Shown here piece after piece: positions 1 through 8,483 of a stretch of DNA of 64,000 nucleotides (positions are counted from its first letter, which is position 1; every line of letters starts with the position of its first letter). The notes beneath the pieces are model-generated. The model ran no database searches and was not told the origin of the DNA. It saw only the letters and a list, made by a program, of their open reading frames with translations. This DNA is from Neobacillus notoginsengisoli (GTDB taxonomy: Bacteria > Bacillota > Bacilli > Bacillales > Cytobacillaceae): contig NZ_QWEG01000009.1 in the NCBI RefSeq assembly GCF_003515685.1, positions 184,927 to 248,926 on the forward strand, written 5' to 3'. The position numbers and the translations under genes are program-made.

Positions 1-832
1 CACTGACAACATAAATGATATTTTCCCCTTCATTTCCTGCTCTTTCAAAATCAGCTTTTGTTTCTGAGATTGCGTTCGCAATTGGCGTCCATCCGGTCGG
101 CTGAAACTTTCCTAATGAGGATTTGAAATCCGCTTCATTATAAGGCTTCAATTCATAGACGACTTCTGTACTGCCGCAGGATAGCTGTTTATCACTATCA
201 CTATTGCTGCCCTTATGACCATAAACTCTTAACGACACATTCGCTTCTTCAGGCATGGAAGCAACGAACTGATTGATGGCATCTTTCGCAAGCTCCATCT
301 TTGTTTTGCCACCAATTTTTTGAGCCATGCTTCCGCTCGCATCCAAAAGAATGGCGATGTTCACGTTCATGTCCAAATCCCCATCGTCACTCAGTTTCAT
401 GCCGCCTGGCATTTTCGTTAACGAGGTTTCAATACTCGGATTAAAGCTTTCATAAAAATCATAAAAAGGGCGGTAATTTTCTCCCTCGCGAATTAAATTC
501 AAGAGTTCCTCATAAACTTGGAAACTATCTTTGTCCTGAAAGGATTTTTCATCCAATGCCCTATGTACAACTGCTTTATTATAGGCATTGCCAGAATATT
601 TACCGGCTTTCTCTTCTATAATATCTTCTACACTCGATGCGATTTTGAATTCATCTTCTTTTTCTTCTGCTTCTGCGCTATGTTTCTGATCCTTTTCCTT
701 CGCACCTGCTGTTTCCTCGTTTTTGTTTTTGTCGCCTGAGGCTTTCTCTTTCGCACCACAGGCAGATAGCACGAGGACAATGCTAAAAAGTAAAACAGCA
801 AATAGGAATAGTTTTTTCTTCTTCATTCTCAT
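1..832 (-). CDS. VWA-domain lipoprotein (partial at the window edge)
   Basis: The gene runs leftward off the window, so only the N-terminal part is present. It starts with a short basic stretch and a hydrophobic segment ending in a lipobox (LVLSAC), then a Lys/Glu-rich linker, then a von Willebrand A fold with a complete MIDAS start (LLDASGSMAQ). It is therefore likely an extracytoplasmic, lipid-anchored metal-dependent adhesion or scaffold protein. The ATG at 832 is chosen over the one at 826 because an AGGGG ribosome site lies about 8 bases upstream. The Bacillus family (YwmC/YwmD type) has no well-defined role. The ligand is unknown. Confidence 0.85.
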   Translation of the reverse strand, partial: MRMKKKKLFLFAVLLFSIVLVLSACGAKEKASGDKNKNEETAGAKEKDQKHSAEAEEKEDEFKIASSVEDIIEEKAGKYSGNAYNKAVVHRALDEKSFQDKDSFQVYEELLNLIREGENYRPFYDFYESFNPSIETSLTKMPGGMKLSDDGDLDMNVNIAILLDASGSMAQKIGGKTKMELAKDAINQFVASMPEEANVSLRVYGHKGSNSDSDKQLSCGSTEVVYELKPYNEADFKSSLGKFQPTGWTPIANAISETKADFERAGNEGENIIYVVS

Positions 833-1308
833 TAAACCAACCCCTACCTTATATGAAGTGTATAAAAAGAAAGAGCATTTTATCCCTTAAAGTCATCACT
901 GTTTTACCTATAAATACAGTGAAAAAGGGAAATTCAATGGCTCATTAACATTTTAGCCCAGTTATGGTATTTATTAAAGTTTCAATTGGTAAATGAACCC
1001 ATAATAAGACAAAATACCTGCATGTTAAGGGACTAAAAGACTATAATAGGGGAAGGTGCCATGAAACGTTTGTCGAAAGTTTCTCTTTTGAGGTGGAAGC
1101 TAGAACAATGGGTATGTTATCAATAACTGCTGTTATGATAAGAGGAAATTCTGCTGGTGGATGATATTGGCAGTCTTTCCGCTTGGAAAATAGGTCTACC
1201 GGTCCTTGTCGAATGAATCAAGGGTTTTTATTTTTCAATAAATGTCACTATGAGGTATACTTCTAGTTACGAGATAACGGTAAAAACTGATGAACAAAGG
1301 AGATTAAT
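833..1308. other. Intergenic region, no convincing gene
   Basis: This 476-base gap separates divergent genes and must hold both promoters. A 21-codon ORF (ATG at 1061, MKRLSKVSLLRWKLEQ...) has a fair ribosome site (GGGGAAGG), but its size and lack of a recognisable family leave it unsupported. Nothing else is recognised. Confidence 0.4.
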
Positions 1309-2145
1309 ATGGAATCTACATATAAACTTGGCGATCAAATTTCAGAATTTATTTCGGTGAATCGTGAAGAGTTTAAACAAAAGCTCCTTTCCGAAGCTGT
1401 TGATGTTGCGGCCAAAATTAATGATATTCTTCAAACTGGGAATATTGACTTATTGAAAAACGCTGAAAAGCTTGTCAATTATGTTTTGCTGGACGAAAAA
1501 GAAGAGATGGTGAAATTTGCAAACCAGGAAGGAGTCGTGTGGGCGGAGCATGCCTTGACTCTTTCATTTAAGCTAGAGTGGATTCAAGCGATCCGCAGGA
1601 CGTTATGGCAATTTGTTTATCATTTTGATAAAGCGGAAGACGACATTATACAAAAAGAAGACTTCTACATTCTTGAGAAAAAGATTAATGATCAAATTGA
1701 CCAATTCCTGAACAATTTTTTCTTAAGTTATTCAACCTTTAAAGATGAATTGTTGAATACGCAGCGTAAATTGGTGGAGCACCTTTCCGTACCAATTATT
1801 CCCGTCAGCCCGTCCGTTTCTGTATTGCCACTGATTGGCCTAATTGATTCTTATCGGATGCAGACAATCGAGGAGAAAATCCTTGTGGAGATTTCAAATC
1901 AAAAGGTGCAGGCGCTAGTGATTGACTTGTCGGGCATTGCCGATATGGAAATGGATGTGATTGACCAGTTCCGAAAGGTTTTAAATGGCGTCAATATGAT
2001 GGGATGCAAAGGAATCATTACCGGCTTGCGCCCTGATTTGGTCCGGAAAATGGTCCACGCCGGTATTTCGTTTGCCGACAAAGCCGAAACAAAGGGCACA
2101 CTTCAGGAAACACTAAAAAAATACCTTGCAGTTGAAGCAGGTTAA
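1309..2145 (+). CDS. RsbR-type STAS protein (stressosome co-antagonist paralogue)
   Basis: 278 residues, the usual RsbR paralogue size. The helical N-terminal half (about 1-150) matches the non-haem globin-like sensor fold of RsbR proteins. The C-terminal half (about 165-275) is a STAS domain (VLPLIGLIDSYR, VIDLSGIADMEMD, IITGLRP). In Bacillus, such proteins form the stressosome with RsbS and control release of RsbT and so sigma-B. The second phosphorylatable Thr of RsbRA (in a VVDT context) aligns here with DMEM, so that site appears lost, while the first site keeps a Ser (IDSYR). AAAGGAG precedes the ATG. It stands alone rather than in an rsb operon, as other paralogues do in B. subtilis. 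Confidence 0.85.
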   Translation: MESTYKLGDQISEFISVNREEFKQKLLSEAVDVAAKINDILQTGNIDLLKNAEKLVNYVLLDEKEEMVKFANQEGVVWAEHALTLSFKLEWIQAIRRTLWQFVYHFDKAEDDIIQKEDFYILEKKINDQIDQFLNNFFLSYSTFKDELLNTQRKLVEHLSVPIIPVSPSVSVLPLIGLIDSYRMQTIEEKILVEISNQKVQALVIDLSGIADMEMDVIDQFRKVLNGVNMMGCKGIITGLRPDLVRKMVHAGISFADKAETKGTLQETLKKYLAVEAG

Positions 2146-2202
2146 TCAAAAAGATATGGTAACGGGTTCGGTGTTCGGGTACAAAAACTGAATTAGCACG
2201 CC

Positions 2203-2244
2203 AAATAGCAGTCCGATTCTTAATTGAATTGGCTGCTATTTTTG
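2203..2244 (+). terminator. Intrinsic terminator after the RsbR-like gene
   Basis: AAATAGCAG pairs with CTGCTATTT across a loop of about 20 bases that itself partly pairs, followed by a T-run. Confidence 0.8.
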
Positions 2245-2339
2245 TAATATAGAAGGGAAGATAGAAATTACAGAGAAGTAATGCTGAATAAAAAATGCAT
2301 TGCCTAGTACATATATTAAAAAACGAAAAGAGGGATGGA

Positions 2340-3308
2340 ATGACTGATGCAACGGTGTTAATATCAGCAGCTAATGCATATGGTCTTGATTCGAGACTGC
2401 TTATACATGTGGGTGGGTATATAAATGATGTCTATCAATACACAGAACAAAACGGTGTTCCTGCACGGATTATCCGTTTGACAAAACAAACATGGCGTAA
2501 CCAAAAAGAGGTATTGGCAGAATTACACTTTATGAAATATCTGTTCGATAACGGTGTTTCTGTTCCCGATATACTCCCTTCAAAAAACGGGAATTTGGTT
2601 GAAAGCGTGGAAGGGGGATATCTTGCATCTATGTTCACCCAAGCTCCTGGCCGGATCCCTATCGAAGAAGATTGGAACCGAGAAATGGTTGGTAACTGGG
2701 GACGCATTGTTGGGCAGATGCACTTGCTTACTCAATCCTATGTACCTTTGGAAGGGGTTAAACGTCGTGATTGGAAACAGGAACCTTGGATGGATATGAT
2801 GCGTCACCTGCCACATAAAGAGTTGATTGTCCGCCAGAAAGCAGTTGAACTGTTAAATTGGCTGGAGACTCTTCCAAAAGACAAGAAAAACTATGGACTT
2901 GTACATTGTGACCTTTACGATCAAAACTTTTTCGTCGCGAAAGACGGTACAATAACGGCATTTGATTTTGATGATTGCTGCTATCATTGGTTCGCTTTTG
3001 ATGTAGCCATCATCCTTTACTTGGTCATCGCTAGATTTAACCGGCTGGAAAAAATGAATGAGTCGCTCGATGATCACGTAGCCTTTTTCCTCGATGCGTT
3101 TCTAAAAGGGTATCAAGAGGTGAACCATTTCGAAAATTGGTGGTTAAAGGCAATGCCACATTTCCTGCGTTATCGACGATTGCTCGGTCTCAGCTTATGG
3201 CACCAGCGTTATGACTGGAAAATAGTTGACGGTGAATTAAAAATAAAATGGTTACGTTTGAAGGCGGAAATAGAAGCAGATAAACCATTGACCAATTATC
3301 CATTTTAA
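2340..3308 (+). CDS. Aminoglycoside-phosphotransferase-fold kinase
   Basis: 322 residues of the APH/choline-kinase superfamily. The catalytic loop HCDLYDQN lies near residue 189 (general base Asp) and the metal-binding DFDD near 209. An N-terminal lobe with RLTKQTWR and an EVLAELHF helix fits the ATP site. Substrate cannot be inferred; related Bacillus proteins act on small hydroxylated metabolites or are called RdoA/YihE-like. An in-frame ATG exists at 2295, but the start at 2340 has the GAGGGATGG ribosome site 4-5 bases upstream and gives a normal N terminus. The gene appears monocistronic. Confidence 0.8.
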   Translation: MTDATVLISAANAYGLDSRLLIHVGGYINDVYQYTEQNGVPARIIRLTKQTWRNQKEVLAELHFMKYLFDNGVSVPDILPSKNGNLVESVEGGYLASMFTQAPGRIPIEEDWNREMVGNWGRIVGQMHLLTQSYVPLEGVKRRDWKQEPWMDMMRHLPHKELIVRQKAVELLNWLETLPKDKKNYGLVHCDLYDQNFFVAKDGTITAFDFDDCCYHWFAFDVAIILYLVIARFNRLEKMNESLDDHVAFFLDAFLKGYQEVNHFENWWLKAMPHFLRYRRLLGLSLWHQRYDWKIVDGELKIKWLRLKAEIEADKPLTNYPF

Positions 3309-3813
3309 TGGCTTCTCGTTAGTTCTCACAAGTAGGTTGGTTTTAAGGTTTGCTTTACTTTTTAAAAGGAGACTAAGTTAGAGTAGAGATAGATACTTTT
3401 TCACCAAAACATTGCGATGCTGCGTGGAGGAGTTATTATGAAGCATATTGTGTTGAATGAAGGGTTCATAGTAGGAACTGTCGTAGATTTTCTTATTTTT
3501 ATTCCCGCCGAGGGAGATAAACAACATTTATGGGTATAGGACTTCGAGTTCAAAGAGAAATAAAGAAAATTGGGGCATGGCAAATAAATATTGTCGTCAT
3601 TTATTGATTACTTTCGGAATAATAATACTTTTATTTTCACTTATTTTTAAAAGTACAATAATTAACTTAATAACGCTTGGAGTTTCAATACTCCTTATTT
3701 ATTTTTTGATAGAGATAAAAATTTCATAAGTTTAGATTAAAGAAGGATTCAAATGACAAATTGGAGAATAAAACATTAGAAAAAAATGGATTACTAAGAA
3801 AGGGAGTAAAAAT
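3309..3813. other. Intergenic region with possible decayed small genes
   Basis: No gene of normal size. A 33-codon ORF begins at 3438 (ATG after GGAGGAG) and breaks off. A 50-codon hydrophobic ORF follows at 3577 and is listed separately. The pair could be relics of one membrane protein, which cannot be shown here. Confidence 0.4.
3577..3729 (+). CDS. Possible small two-helix membrane protein
   Basis: A 50-residue ORF starting MANKYCRHLLITFG, with two hydrophobic stretches separated by a short polar turn and a charged C terminus. The ribosome site is weak (GGGG immediately upstream of the ATG) and no family is recognised. It sits just before the 3814 lipoprotein gene on the same strand. It may be a real small protein or a relic. 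Confidence 0.3.
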   Translation: MANKYCRHLLITFGIIILLFSLIFKSTIINLITLGVSILLIYFLIEIKIS

Positions 3814-4278
3814 TTGAGTAGCTTAAAAAGAACATATATTGCTTATCTATTCATGGTAATCTTATTGTTGTTTGGTTGTTCTAGTGATATTTCCCTTGAG
3901 GAAAAAATCGTGAAAATACTTGAGGGTAGTGAAAATAAGGATTTTGAACGAGTTATCGATTATGACATTAAAGATGATTTTATTGTAGTCATTTATAAGA
4001 GTAAAGAATTTGATCAATTAAATATAGGATTTATGAAGGTGAACAACGGTAAATTAGAGTGGGATAGCGGTATGGGTGGTCCTGAATTATCAGGTGGTGA
4101 TCAGTTCATTTCTGATCCTATTGTTGTGAACGTAATGATTCCAAAAGAACCTGGCATTAAGGACGTAAAAGTTTTTGAGAAGTATGCAAAACAAGTAAAA
4201 TACTCTGAAGAAATTAATTATTGGATTGCATATACTGATAAATCACCAAACAGCTACGAAGTTGAATACATAAAATAG
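3814..4278 (+). CDS. Hypothetical lipoprotein
   Basis: 154 residues starting at a TTG with AAGGGAG about 8 bases upstream. The signal peptide ends in a lipobox (LLFGC), so the product should be lipid-anchored outside the membrane. The rest is a small beta-rich domain with no motif I recognise (WDSGMGGPELSGGDQ in the middle). It is followed at 62 bases by another secreted-type gene, itself frameshifted. Function unknown. Confidence 0.75.
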   Translation: MSSLKRTYIAYLFMVILLLFGCSSDISLEEKIVKILEGSENKDFERVIDYDIKDDFIVVIYKSKEFDQLNIGFMKVNNGKLEWDSGMGGPELSGGDQFISDPIVVNVMIPKEPGIKDVKVFEKYAKQVKYSEEINYWIAYTDKSPNSYEVEYIK

Positions 4279-4340
4279 TTTAAATGATTTTTATACGAAC
4301 AGGTTGGTAACTTGAATAATAGATGTAAAAGAGGTGAGAT

Positions 4341-4755
4341 ATGAGGCTTTTGAAATCTAAAAAAATTTCTATTTTTAACAGTGATTTTATTTAGCCTATA
4401 CGGATTTAGTTATTGCTTCTTTTACGGTACACCATGGGACAAGATTTCCTACAATAGTAAGTTTGAGACATATTTAGAAAATAAATATAATCAGGTTTTT
4501 GTAATTAAAGAAATCTCGTATGATTTGTTACACGGACGAACAGATCATGCAAATGCTTTTTCTGAAAAGTTTATACCAGAAGAAAACCAAGAAGATAGAA
4601 GTGGGTTTAGCTATTCTATTGCACTTTACCAAGATGAAAAAATCACTTCTTCATTTAGTGAAAATGAAGTAAATGATAATTACAATTATGCAGAGCCAGA
4701 TATTTATCGAATTGTTGATCATTTTTATGAAAGCCCAGAAGTTCAAGAAGAATAA
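4341..4755 (+). pseudogene. Small signal-peptide protein with a +1 frameshift in an A-run
   Basis: ATG at 4341 follows GAGGTGAGAT and opens MRLLKSKK, but the frame closes at 4398. Removing one A from the seven-A run at 4359-4365 gives a continuous protein: MRLLKSKKFLFLTVILFSLYG, then FSYCFFYGTPWDK and on to the stop at 4755. That restored N terminus is a proper hydrophobic signal or anchor, which the downstream ORF alone (GTG 4381) lacks. So the gene is either broken by one base, read by slippage, or affected by a homopolymer error. The mature part (ISYDLLHGRTDHANAF) is unknown. Confidence 0.7.
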
Positions 4756-4810
4756 ATCTTTTCATCTCTTCTTCAACGTGGTGCTTTAGTGAGGTAAGAT
4801 AATACAAAAA

Positions 4811-4845
4811 AACTTAGAGCTAAAAAATAACTCTAAGCCTTTTTG
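4811..4845 (+). terminator. Intrinsic terminator
   Basis: CTTAGAG and CTCTAAG pair around an A-rich loop, followed by CCTTTTT. It lies between convergent genes and can serve the plus strand. Confidence 0.8.
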
Positions 4846-4964
4846 ATTGTGTGATGTACGTGTTTTGTTTTGTGGAATTTATGATATATGTTGTGTGATT
4901 AGGTTTGTGATTTAACGTTTTACATCTCACAAGTAACCCGGTACTGTTTATCGAGGCGGTTTTT

Positions 4965-5558
4965 TCATTGTAAAAAATTCGGGTCGTCCCTTTGCTGTCC
5001 ATCCAATTCCCCAAAAATGGTCTGTTTTTCCTCCTTATTCTGAAGGTTCTGGACAACAGGCTGCATTCCTGGGAAATAGGCGTCCATCGCTTTTTTGAAT
5101 TCCCCGACTGTAAGTGGCTTTTGATCATCTTTTAGTTCATAGCCGACGATTCCATTTGCTTCAAGGGTTGCCATCTTGAGGTCTTCAATGCTGGAGATGC
5201 CCTGGTTACGGAGCCTCATTTCAAGCTGGTCAACAGAAAGACGCAATTTCTTAAGCGCTTCTACATCTATTTTCCCGTCCCGGATCACCACTTTGGACTT
5301 TCCAGTAATGAGCCTCTCTAAAAAATTGGATTTCATCTGGATGATTTCAAGAATAACGACTGAAAAGATAAAGATCCCGACACCGGCAAGGGTTTTCAAT
5401 AAACTTGCCTCTACGATGGGCTCGACAATAATTGTACCAATCGACAGCATCACAACAGTTTGCGCCAGCGTCATTTGTGAAATGGATTTTCTCCCGGCAA
5501 TCCGCATAAACACAATCCCGGCTATAATCAGGATAAACGAGTTCCAAACAAAATCCAT
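4965..5558 (-). CDS. DUF421 (YetF-family) membrane protein
   Basis: 197 residues. Two or three N-terminal membrane helices (FILIIAGIVFMRIAGRK, MLSIGTIIVEPI) are followed by the cytoplasmic YetF alpha/beta domain containing VIRDGKID and LRLSVDQLEMRLR. The family is common and often duplicated in spore formers; some members affect spore germination or metal-acid stress, but the activity is unknown. The ATG at 5558 is preferred: AGGAAG is correctly spaced from it, whereas the in-frame GTG at 5567 touches that site. Its Gln-rich C-terminal tail is longer than the core domain. Confidence 0.85.
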   Translation of the reverse strand: MDFVWNSFILIIAGIVFMRIAGRKSISQMTLAQTVVMLSIGTIIVEPIVEASLLKTLAGVGIFIFSVVILEIIQMKSNFLERLITGKSKVVIRDGKIDVEALKKLRLSVDQLEMRLRNQGISSIEDLKMATLEANGIVGYELKDDQKPLTVGEFKKAMDAYFPGMQPVVQNLQNKEEKQTIFGELDGQQRDDPNFLQ

Positions 5559-5648
5559 TGGGGCCACTTCCTAAATCTTCATTTCAGTTATTTTTTGCAA
5601 AAGCTGCCAGTGGTATACTGTTTTTAACTGATGTTGGGAGGGAAGGAT

Positions 5649-6032
5649 TTGACCAGCAAAAAATTCACTTACATAGTTCTTGCGGCGTTATTGGCGGGGT
5701 TGTTTGTGACCATGTATATAATTTATACAGATTTCGATTCAAAGTGGGGTCTCTATTTTGTTATCGGATATGTAGTTATTCTGCTCATATGGGGGTTAAC
5801 CTTCTTGGTTGTCGCTGGTTCAAGGCTGAGAAAGTTGAGAAGGGAAGAGATGAGAAAAAGGCTGGGGAAATTTATCCTTCTTTTCGCTGGTTTGTCTGTC
5901 ATCCAGTATGGATTATATTTCTTTATAAAACCAGCCGAAGCAGCGCAGTTTCAGTTTGGGATTCCCTTGGGGTTTGCGCTGGGCTTCAGTTTTCTGGATC
6001 TTATGTATAGCAAAAACGGCCGTACAGAATAA
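5649..6032 (+). CDS. Small integral membrane protein
   Basis: About 127 residues with four predicted membrane helices in two pairs: FTYIVLAALLAGLFVTMYII, an IGYVVILLIWGLTFLVVAG stretch, then after a basic Arg/Lys loop, FILLFAGLSVIQYGLYFFI and a final helix. The TTG at 5649 is chosen because GGGAGGGAAGG lies just upstream; an ATG at 5631 has no ribosome site. It is divergent from the YetF gene with a promoter gap of about 90 bases. Family not recognised. Confidence 0.7.
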   Translation: MTSKKFTYIVLAALLAGLFVTMYIIYTDFDSKWGLYFVIGYVVILLIWGLTFLVVAGSRLRKLRREEMRKRLGKFILLFAGLSVIQYGLYFFIKPAEAAQFQFGIPLGFALGFSFLDLMYSKNGRTE

Positions 6033-6061
6033 TAAACCGTTTTTGATTGCAGAAATGGAAA

Positions 6062-6104
6062 GTTCGGACAGCTACTTGGTTACAAAGGCATTCGCTGTCC
6101 GAAC
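6062..6104. terminator. Hairpin between convergent genes
   Basis: GTTCGGACAGC and GCTGTCCGAAC are perfect 11-bp arms around about 21 bases. There is no clear T-run on either side, so it may act as a bidirectional terminator or an mRNA-end structure. Confidence 0.5.
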
Positions 6105-6122
6105 CTATAAGATGAAACAATC

Positions 6123-6497
6123 TTATTTATAAAAAACTTTATCTACGTTGTACTTCGCCTTTAACGTATTAATCGCATACGTTTCGTAAATTTCGCGGTC
6201 CATTGGTTCTTCGACCACAAGTACGGCAATTTTATAAACTTCATCCCGGTGATTTTTAATAGGGGAGACAGTATCCTCGAAATGGCGCTTTACGCGTGGA
6301 CGCAGCTTTCGGGCTTTTCCGACAAACATGAGCTCATCGTCGGCATTAAAGAACAGGATAATCCCGCCTTTATCCCTCGGGATGCGGTGGTAGTCGGTAA
6401 ATCCGTACTTGCTGCTGATTACCGCCTCGACCGGTTCGCCCAGCTGGTTTTTTCTCGTTAATACAACATCAGGATTTGGCAATTCAATTTTAATCAT
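6123..6497 (-). CDS. GIY-YIG nuclease-like protein (UvrC N-terminal type)
   Basis: 124 residues, a stand-alone domain resembling the UvrC nuclease N terminus: GGIILFFNADDELMFVGKA corresponds to the GIY...YIG strands, followed by the conserved Arg helix (LRPRVKRHFED) and a late Glu (MDREIYETYAIN). The usual Tyr residues are partly replaced (FF, FVG), as is common in this Bacillus family. Such proteins are annotated as excision-repair endonucleases, but activity has not been shown. ATG with AAGGAAGTGA upstream. Confidence 0.7.
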   Translation of the reverse strand: MIKIELPNPDVVLTRKNQLGEPVEAVISSKYGFTDYHRIPRDKGGIILFFNADDELMFVGKARKLRPRVKRHFEDTVSPIKNHRDEVYKIAVLVVEEPMDREIYETYAINTLKAKYNVDKVFYK

Positions 6498-6650
6498 TTG
6501 ATCACTTCCTTTTCTTCGACTACTTTACCACAAGGGACGACAATAATCCAAGCTACTCTTTCCATTATGTACATATTTTTACCCTTTTTGCCGAAAAAAT
6601 AAATGTGATAAGTCAGGGGAACAGTTGGATTTGGAATTTTTTTGTTGCTA

Positions 6651-6697
6651 TATACAGTCCGGCTGTATACAATCAAACTATATAGTTAAACTGTATA
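6651..6697 (+). promoter_or_regulatory. Two tandem palindromic operators upstream of padR
   Basis: Two 19-bp near-identical palindromes, TATACAGTCCGGCTGTATA (6651-6669) and TATATAGTTAAACTGTATA (6679-6697), lie 28 bp apart centre to centre. Each has 7-bp arms around 5 bases, and they end 17 bases before the padR start. Position and symmetry fit autoregulation by the PadR protein encoded immediately downstream; they overlap where the promoter should be. Confidence 0.65.
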
Positions 6698-6714
6698 AAT
6701 AGCTTGGAGTGATG

Positions 6715-7065
6715 ATGTTGGAATTAAATAAATATTTACCTTTGACCGAAACAACCTATTATATTTTGTTATCCTTACTCGAGCCTGCTCATGGCTATAT
6801 CATGATGCAAAAAGTCGAGGAGTTAAGCAATCAGAAGGTAAAGATTGCTGCTGGCACGATGTATGGAGCAATCGAAAACCTACTTAAACAAAAATTAATT
6901 ACAGCCGTAAAAAGCACGGATAAACGAAGAAAAACGTATGTCATCACTGAAAAGGGGAGAGAAGTGCTACGGCAAGACTGTGAACGAATGAAGCATATAG
7001 TTCAGATAACCGAAAAGTTCCTGCCACTGGAAATAACGAGGGATGGAGGAATGGAAAATGTATAA
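6715..7065 (+). CDS. PadR-family transcriptional regulator
   Basis: 116 residues. Winged helix typical of PadR: YYILLSLLEPAHGYIMMQKV, then KIAAGTMYGAIENLLKQ as the recognition helix and KRRKTYVITEKGREVL as the wing. A C-terminal helix should mediate dimerisation. Three starts are possible (GTG 6709, ATG 6712, ATG 6715); the last has the best spacing from GGAG. It overlaps the DUF2812 gene by 8 bases, so the two are co-translated, a recurrent PadR-DUF2812 pairing in Firmicutes. Likely a repressor of this operon via the upstream palindromes. Confidence 0.9.
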   Translation: MLELNKYLPLTETTYYILLSLLEPAHGYIMMQKVEELSNQKVKIAAGTMYGAIENLLKQKLITAVKSTDKRRKTYVITEKGREVLRQDCERMKHIVQITEKFLPLEITRDGGMENV

Positions 7066-7666
7066 GCTTAAATTCTTTGTCGACTTTGAAAAGGAAGAAA
7101 AATGGCTGGTGAAAATGGCAAATGACGGTTACCATTTACAAAACGCTTCGTTCGGATACAGGTTTCAAAAAGGGGAGCCTGAAGCGGCAACCATAAAAAT
7201 TGACTTCAGAAAATTTAAGAAGAAAGAGGATTTCATCGATTACTGTACGATGTTTGAGGACAGTGGCTGGAAACATCTCGCTGGTACCAAAAGCTCGGGA
7301 ATTCAGTACTTCAAAAAAATGAATGATACCGTTGATGATGAGATTTTTTCTGATAATCATTCAAAAGCCGCGAGATATAAAAGGTATGCAAGTATGTGTT
7401 TTGAACTAGCGATAAGTTATTTACCAATCTTACTCGTATTTTATCTAACAGACATAATTCATTTTAAAGCGCTTATTAATCCAAAAGAGCTCTATTTTAC
7501 ACCTGGTTTATGGGACAAGGAAGGAGTATATTTCTGGTTTTCCTTCCTTTTTGAAACCCCATTCGCACTCATGCGAGGGTTGGCCTGGTCATTTATTCCT
7601 TTGGCAATGATCTTCTATTTTTTCTTTGGTTATAGAGCGAAAAAACTGTATTTGCAAAAAAGATAG
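7058..7666 (+). CDS. DUF2812 membrane protein (PadR partner)
   Basis: 202 residues. The N-terminal DUF2812 domain (about 1-105; KLKFFVDFEKEEKWL, MANDGYHLQNAS, FIDYCTMFEDSGWKHLAGT) is followed by two hydrophobic segments (ISYLPILLVFYLT and SFIPLAMIFYFFFGY). The ATG at 7058 has GGAGGA 7 bases upstream; the ATG at 7043 lacks a site. DUF2812 proteins are usually encoded directly after a PadR regulator and thought to act in a membrane stress response, but the function is unknown. Confidence 0.85.
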   Translation: MYKLKFFVDFEKEEKWLVKMANDGYHLQNASFGYRFQKGEPEAATIKIDFRKFKKKEDFIDYCTMFEDSGWKHLAGTKSSGIQYFKKMNDTVDDEIFSDNHSKAARYKRYASMCFELAISYLPILLVFYLTDIIHFKALINPKELYFTPGLWDKEGVYFWFSFLFETPFALMRGLAWSFIPLAMIFYFFFGYRAKKLYLQKR

Positions 7667-7770
7667 AACCTCTATTACTACTAAATGCCATGCTTGATTC
7701 CACCATCTGCACAATGATCACGATGCTGCTTATATAAACGAACTAGATTACGAACGTGGTAAAAACGCCT

Positions 7771-8394
7771 TTAGTGACCGAAGGACCAGCCGTCTGTTGC
7801 CGTTCAGTCACTAAGTGTCCGTTTAGTGACCGAAGGACCGTCTTACTGTTGCTGTTCAGTCGCTAAGTGTTCGTTTAGCGCCCGAAGGACCGGCTTTTTG
7901 ATGCCTTTCGGTCGCTAAGTGTTCGTTTATTAATCGTAGGGCCGGCTGCCAGTTGTTGTTCGATTACTAAGTCTTCGTTTATTAATCGAAGGACCGTTTG
8001 TCAGCAGCTGTTCGATTACTAAGTCATCGTTTATTAATCGAAGGCTTGTCTTCCAGCAGCTGTTCGGTTAATAAGTCTTCGTTTATTAATCGAAGGACCG
8101 TCTTCCAGCAGTTGTTCGATTAATAAGTCATCGTTTATTAATCGAAGGCTCGTTTTCCAGCAGCTGTTCGATTACTAAGTCATCGTTTATTAATCGAAGA
8201 ACCGTCTGTCGGCAGCTGTTCGATTACTAAGTCATCGTTTATTAATCGGAAGACCGTTTGTCAGCATCTGTTCGATTACTTAGTCATCGTTTATTAATCG
8301 AAGGACCGGCTGTCAGGTGCTGTTCGGTTAATAAGTCTTCATTTATTAATCGAAGGCTCTTCTGCCAGTAACTGTTCGATTAATAAATCTTCTG
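7771..8394. repeat. Array of twelve 52-bp hairpin-forming tandem repeats
   Basis: Unit starts fall at 7771, 7823, 7875 and every 52 bp to 8343. Each unit has 12-bp arms in inverted orientation, about 20 bases of loop and an 8-base joint. Units 1-3 use arms of the TTAGTGACCGAA type and units 4-12 use TTATTAATCGAA, each with a largely matching right arm (TTCAGTCACTAA or TTCGATTAATAA), so the arms change together. The loop core (GGACCG...) drifts more. There are no unique spacers and no cas genes. It fills the gap between the DUF2812 gene and the HD gene. Confidence 0.9.
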
Positions 8395-8483
8395 CACTTA
8401 TTTTTGTATAATAAAACAACTAGACATACACCAAACTCACGATTTTTTTTGCAAAAAAATAGATAATAAAGGTGGTTATTCAA

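Noticed and set aside
518..739. Phe/Cys-rich 73-codon plus-strand ORF
   Set aside because: It is antisense to the VWA lipoprotein, has no ribosome site and reflects the complement of Lys/Glu-rich codons.
1061..1126. 21-codon ORF as a signalling peptide gene
   Set aside because: The ribosome site is fair, but there is no Rap-type partner, no signal peptide and no known match, so it is not called.
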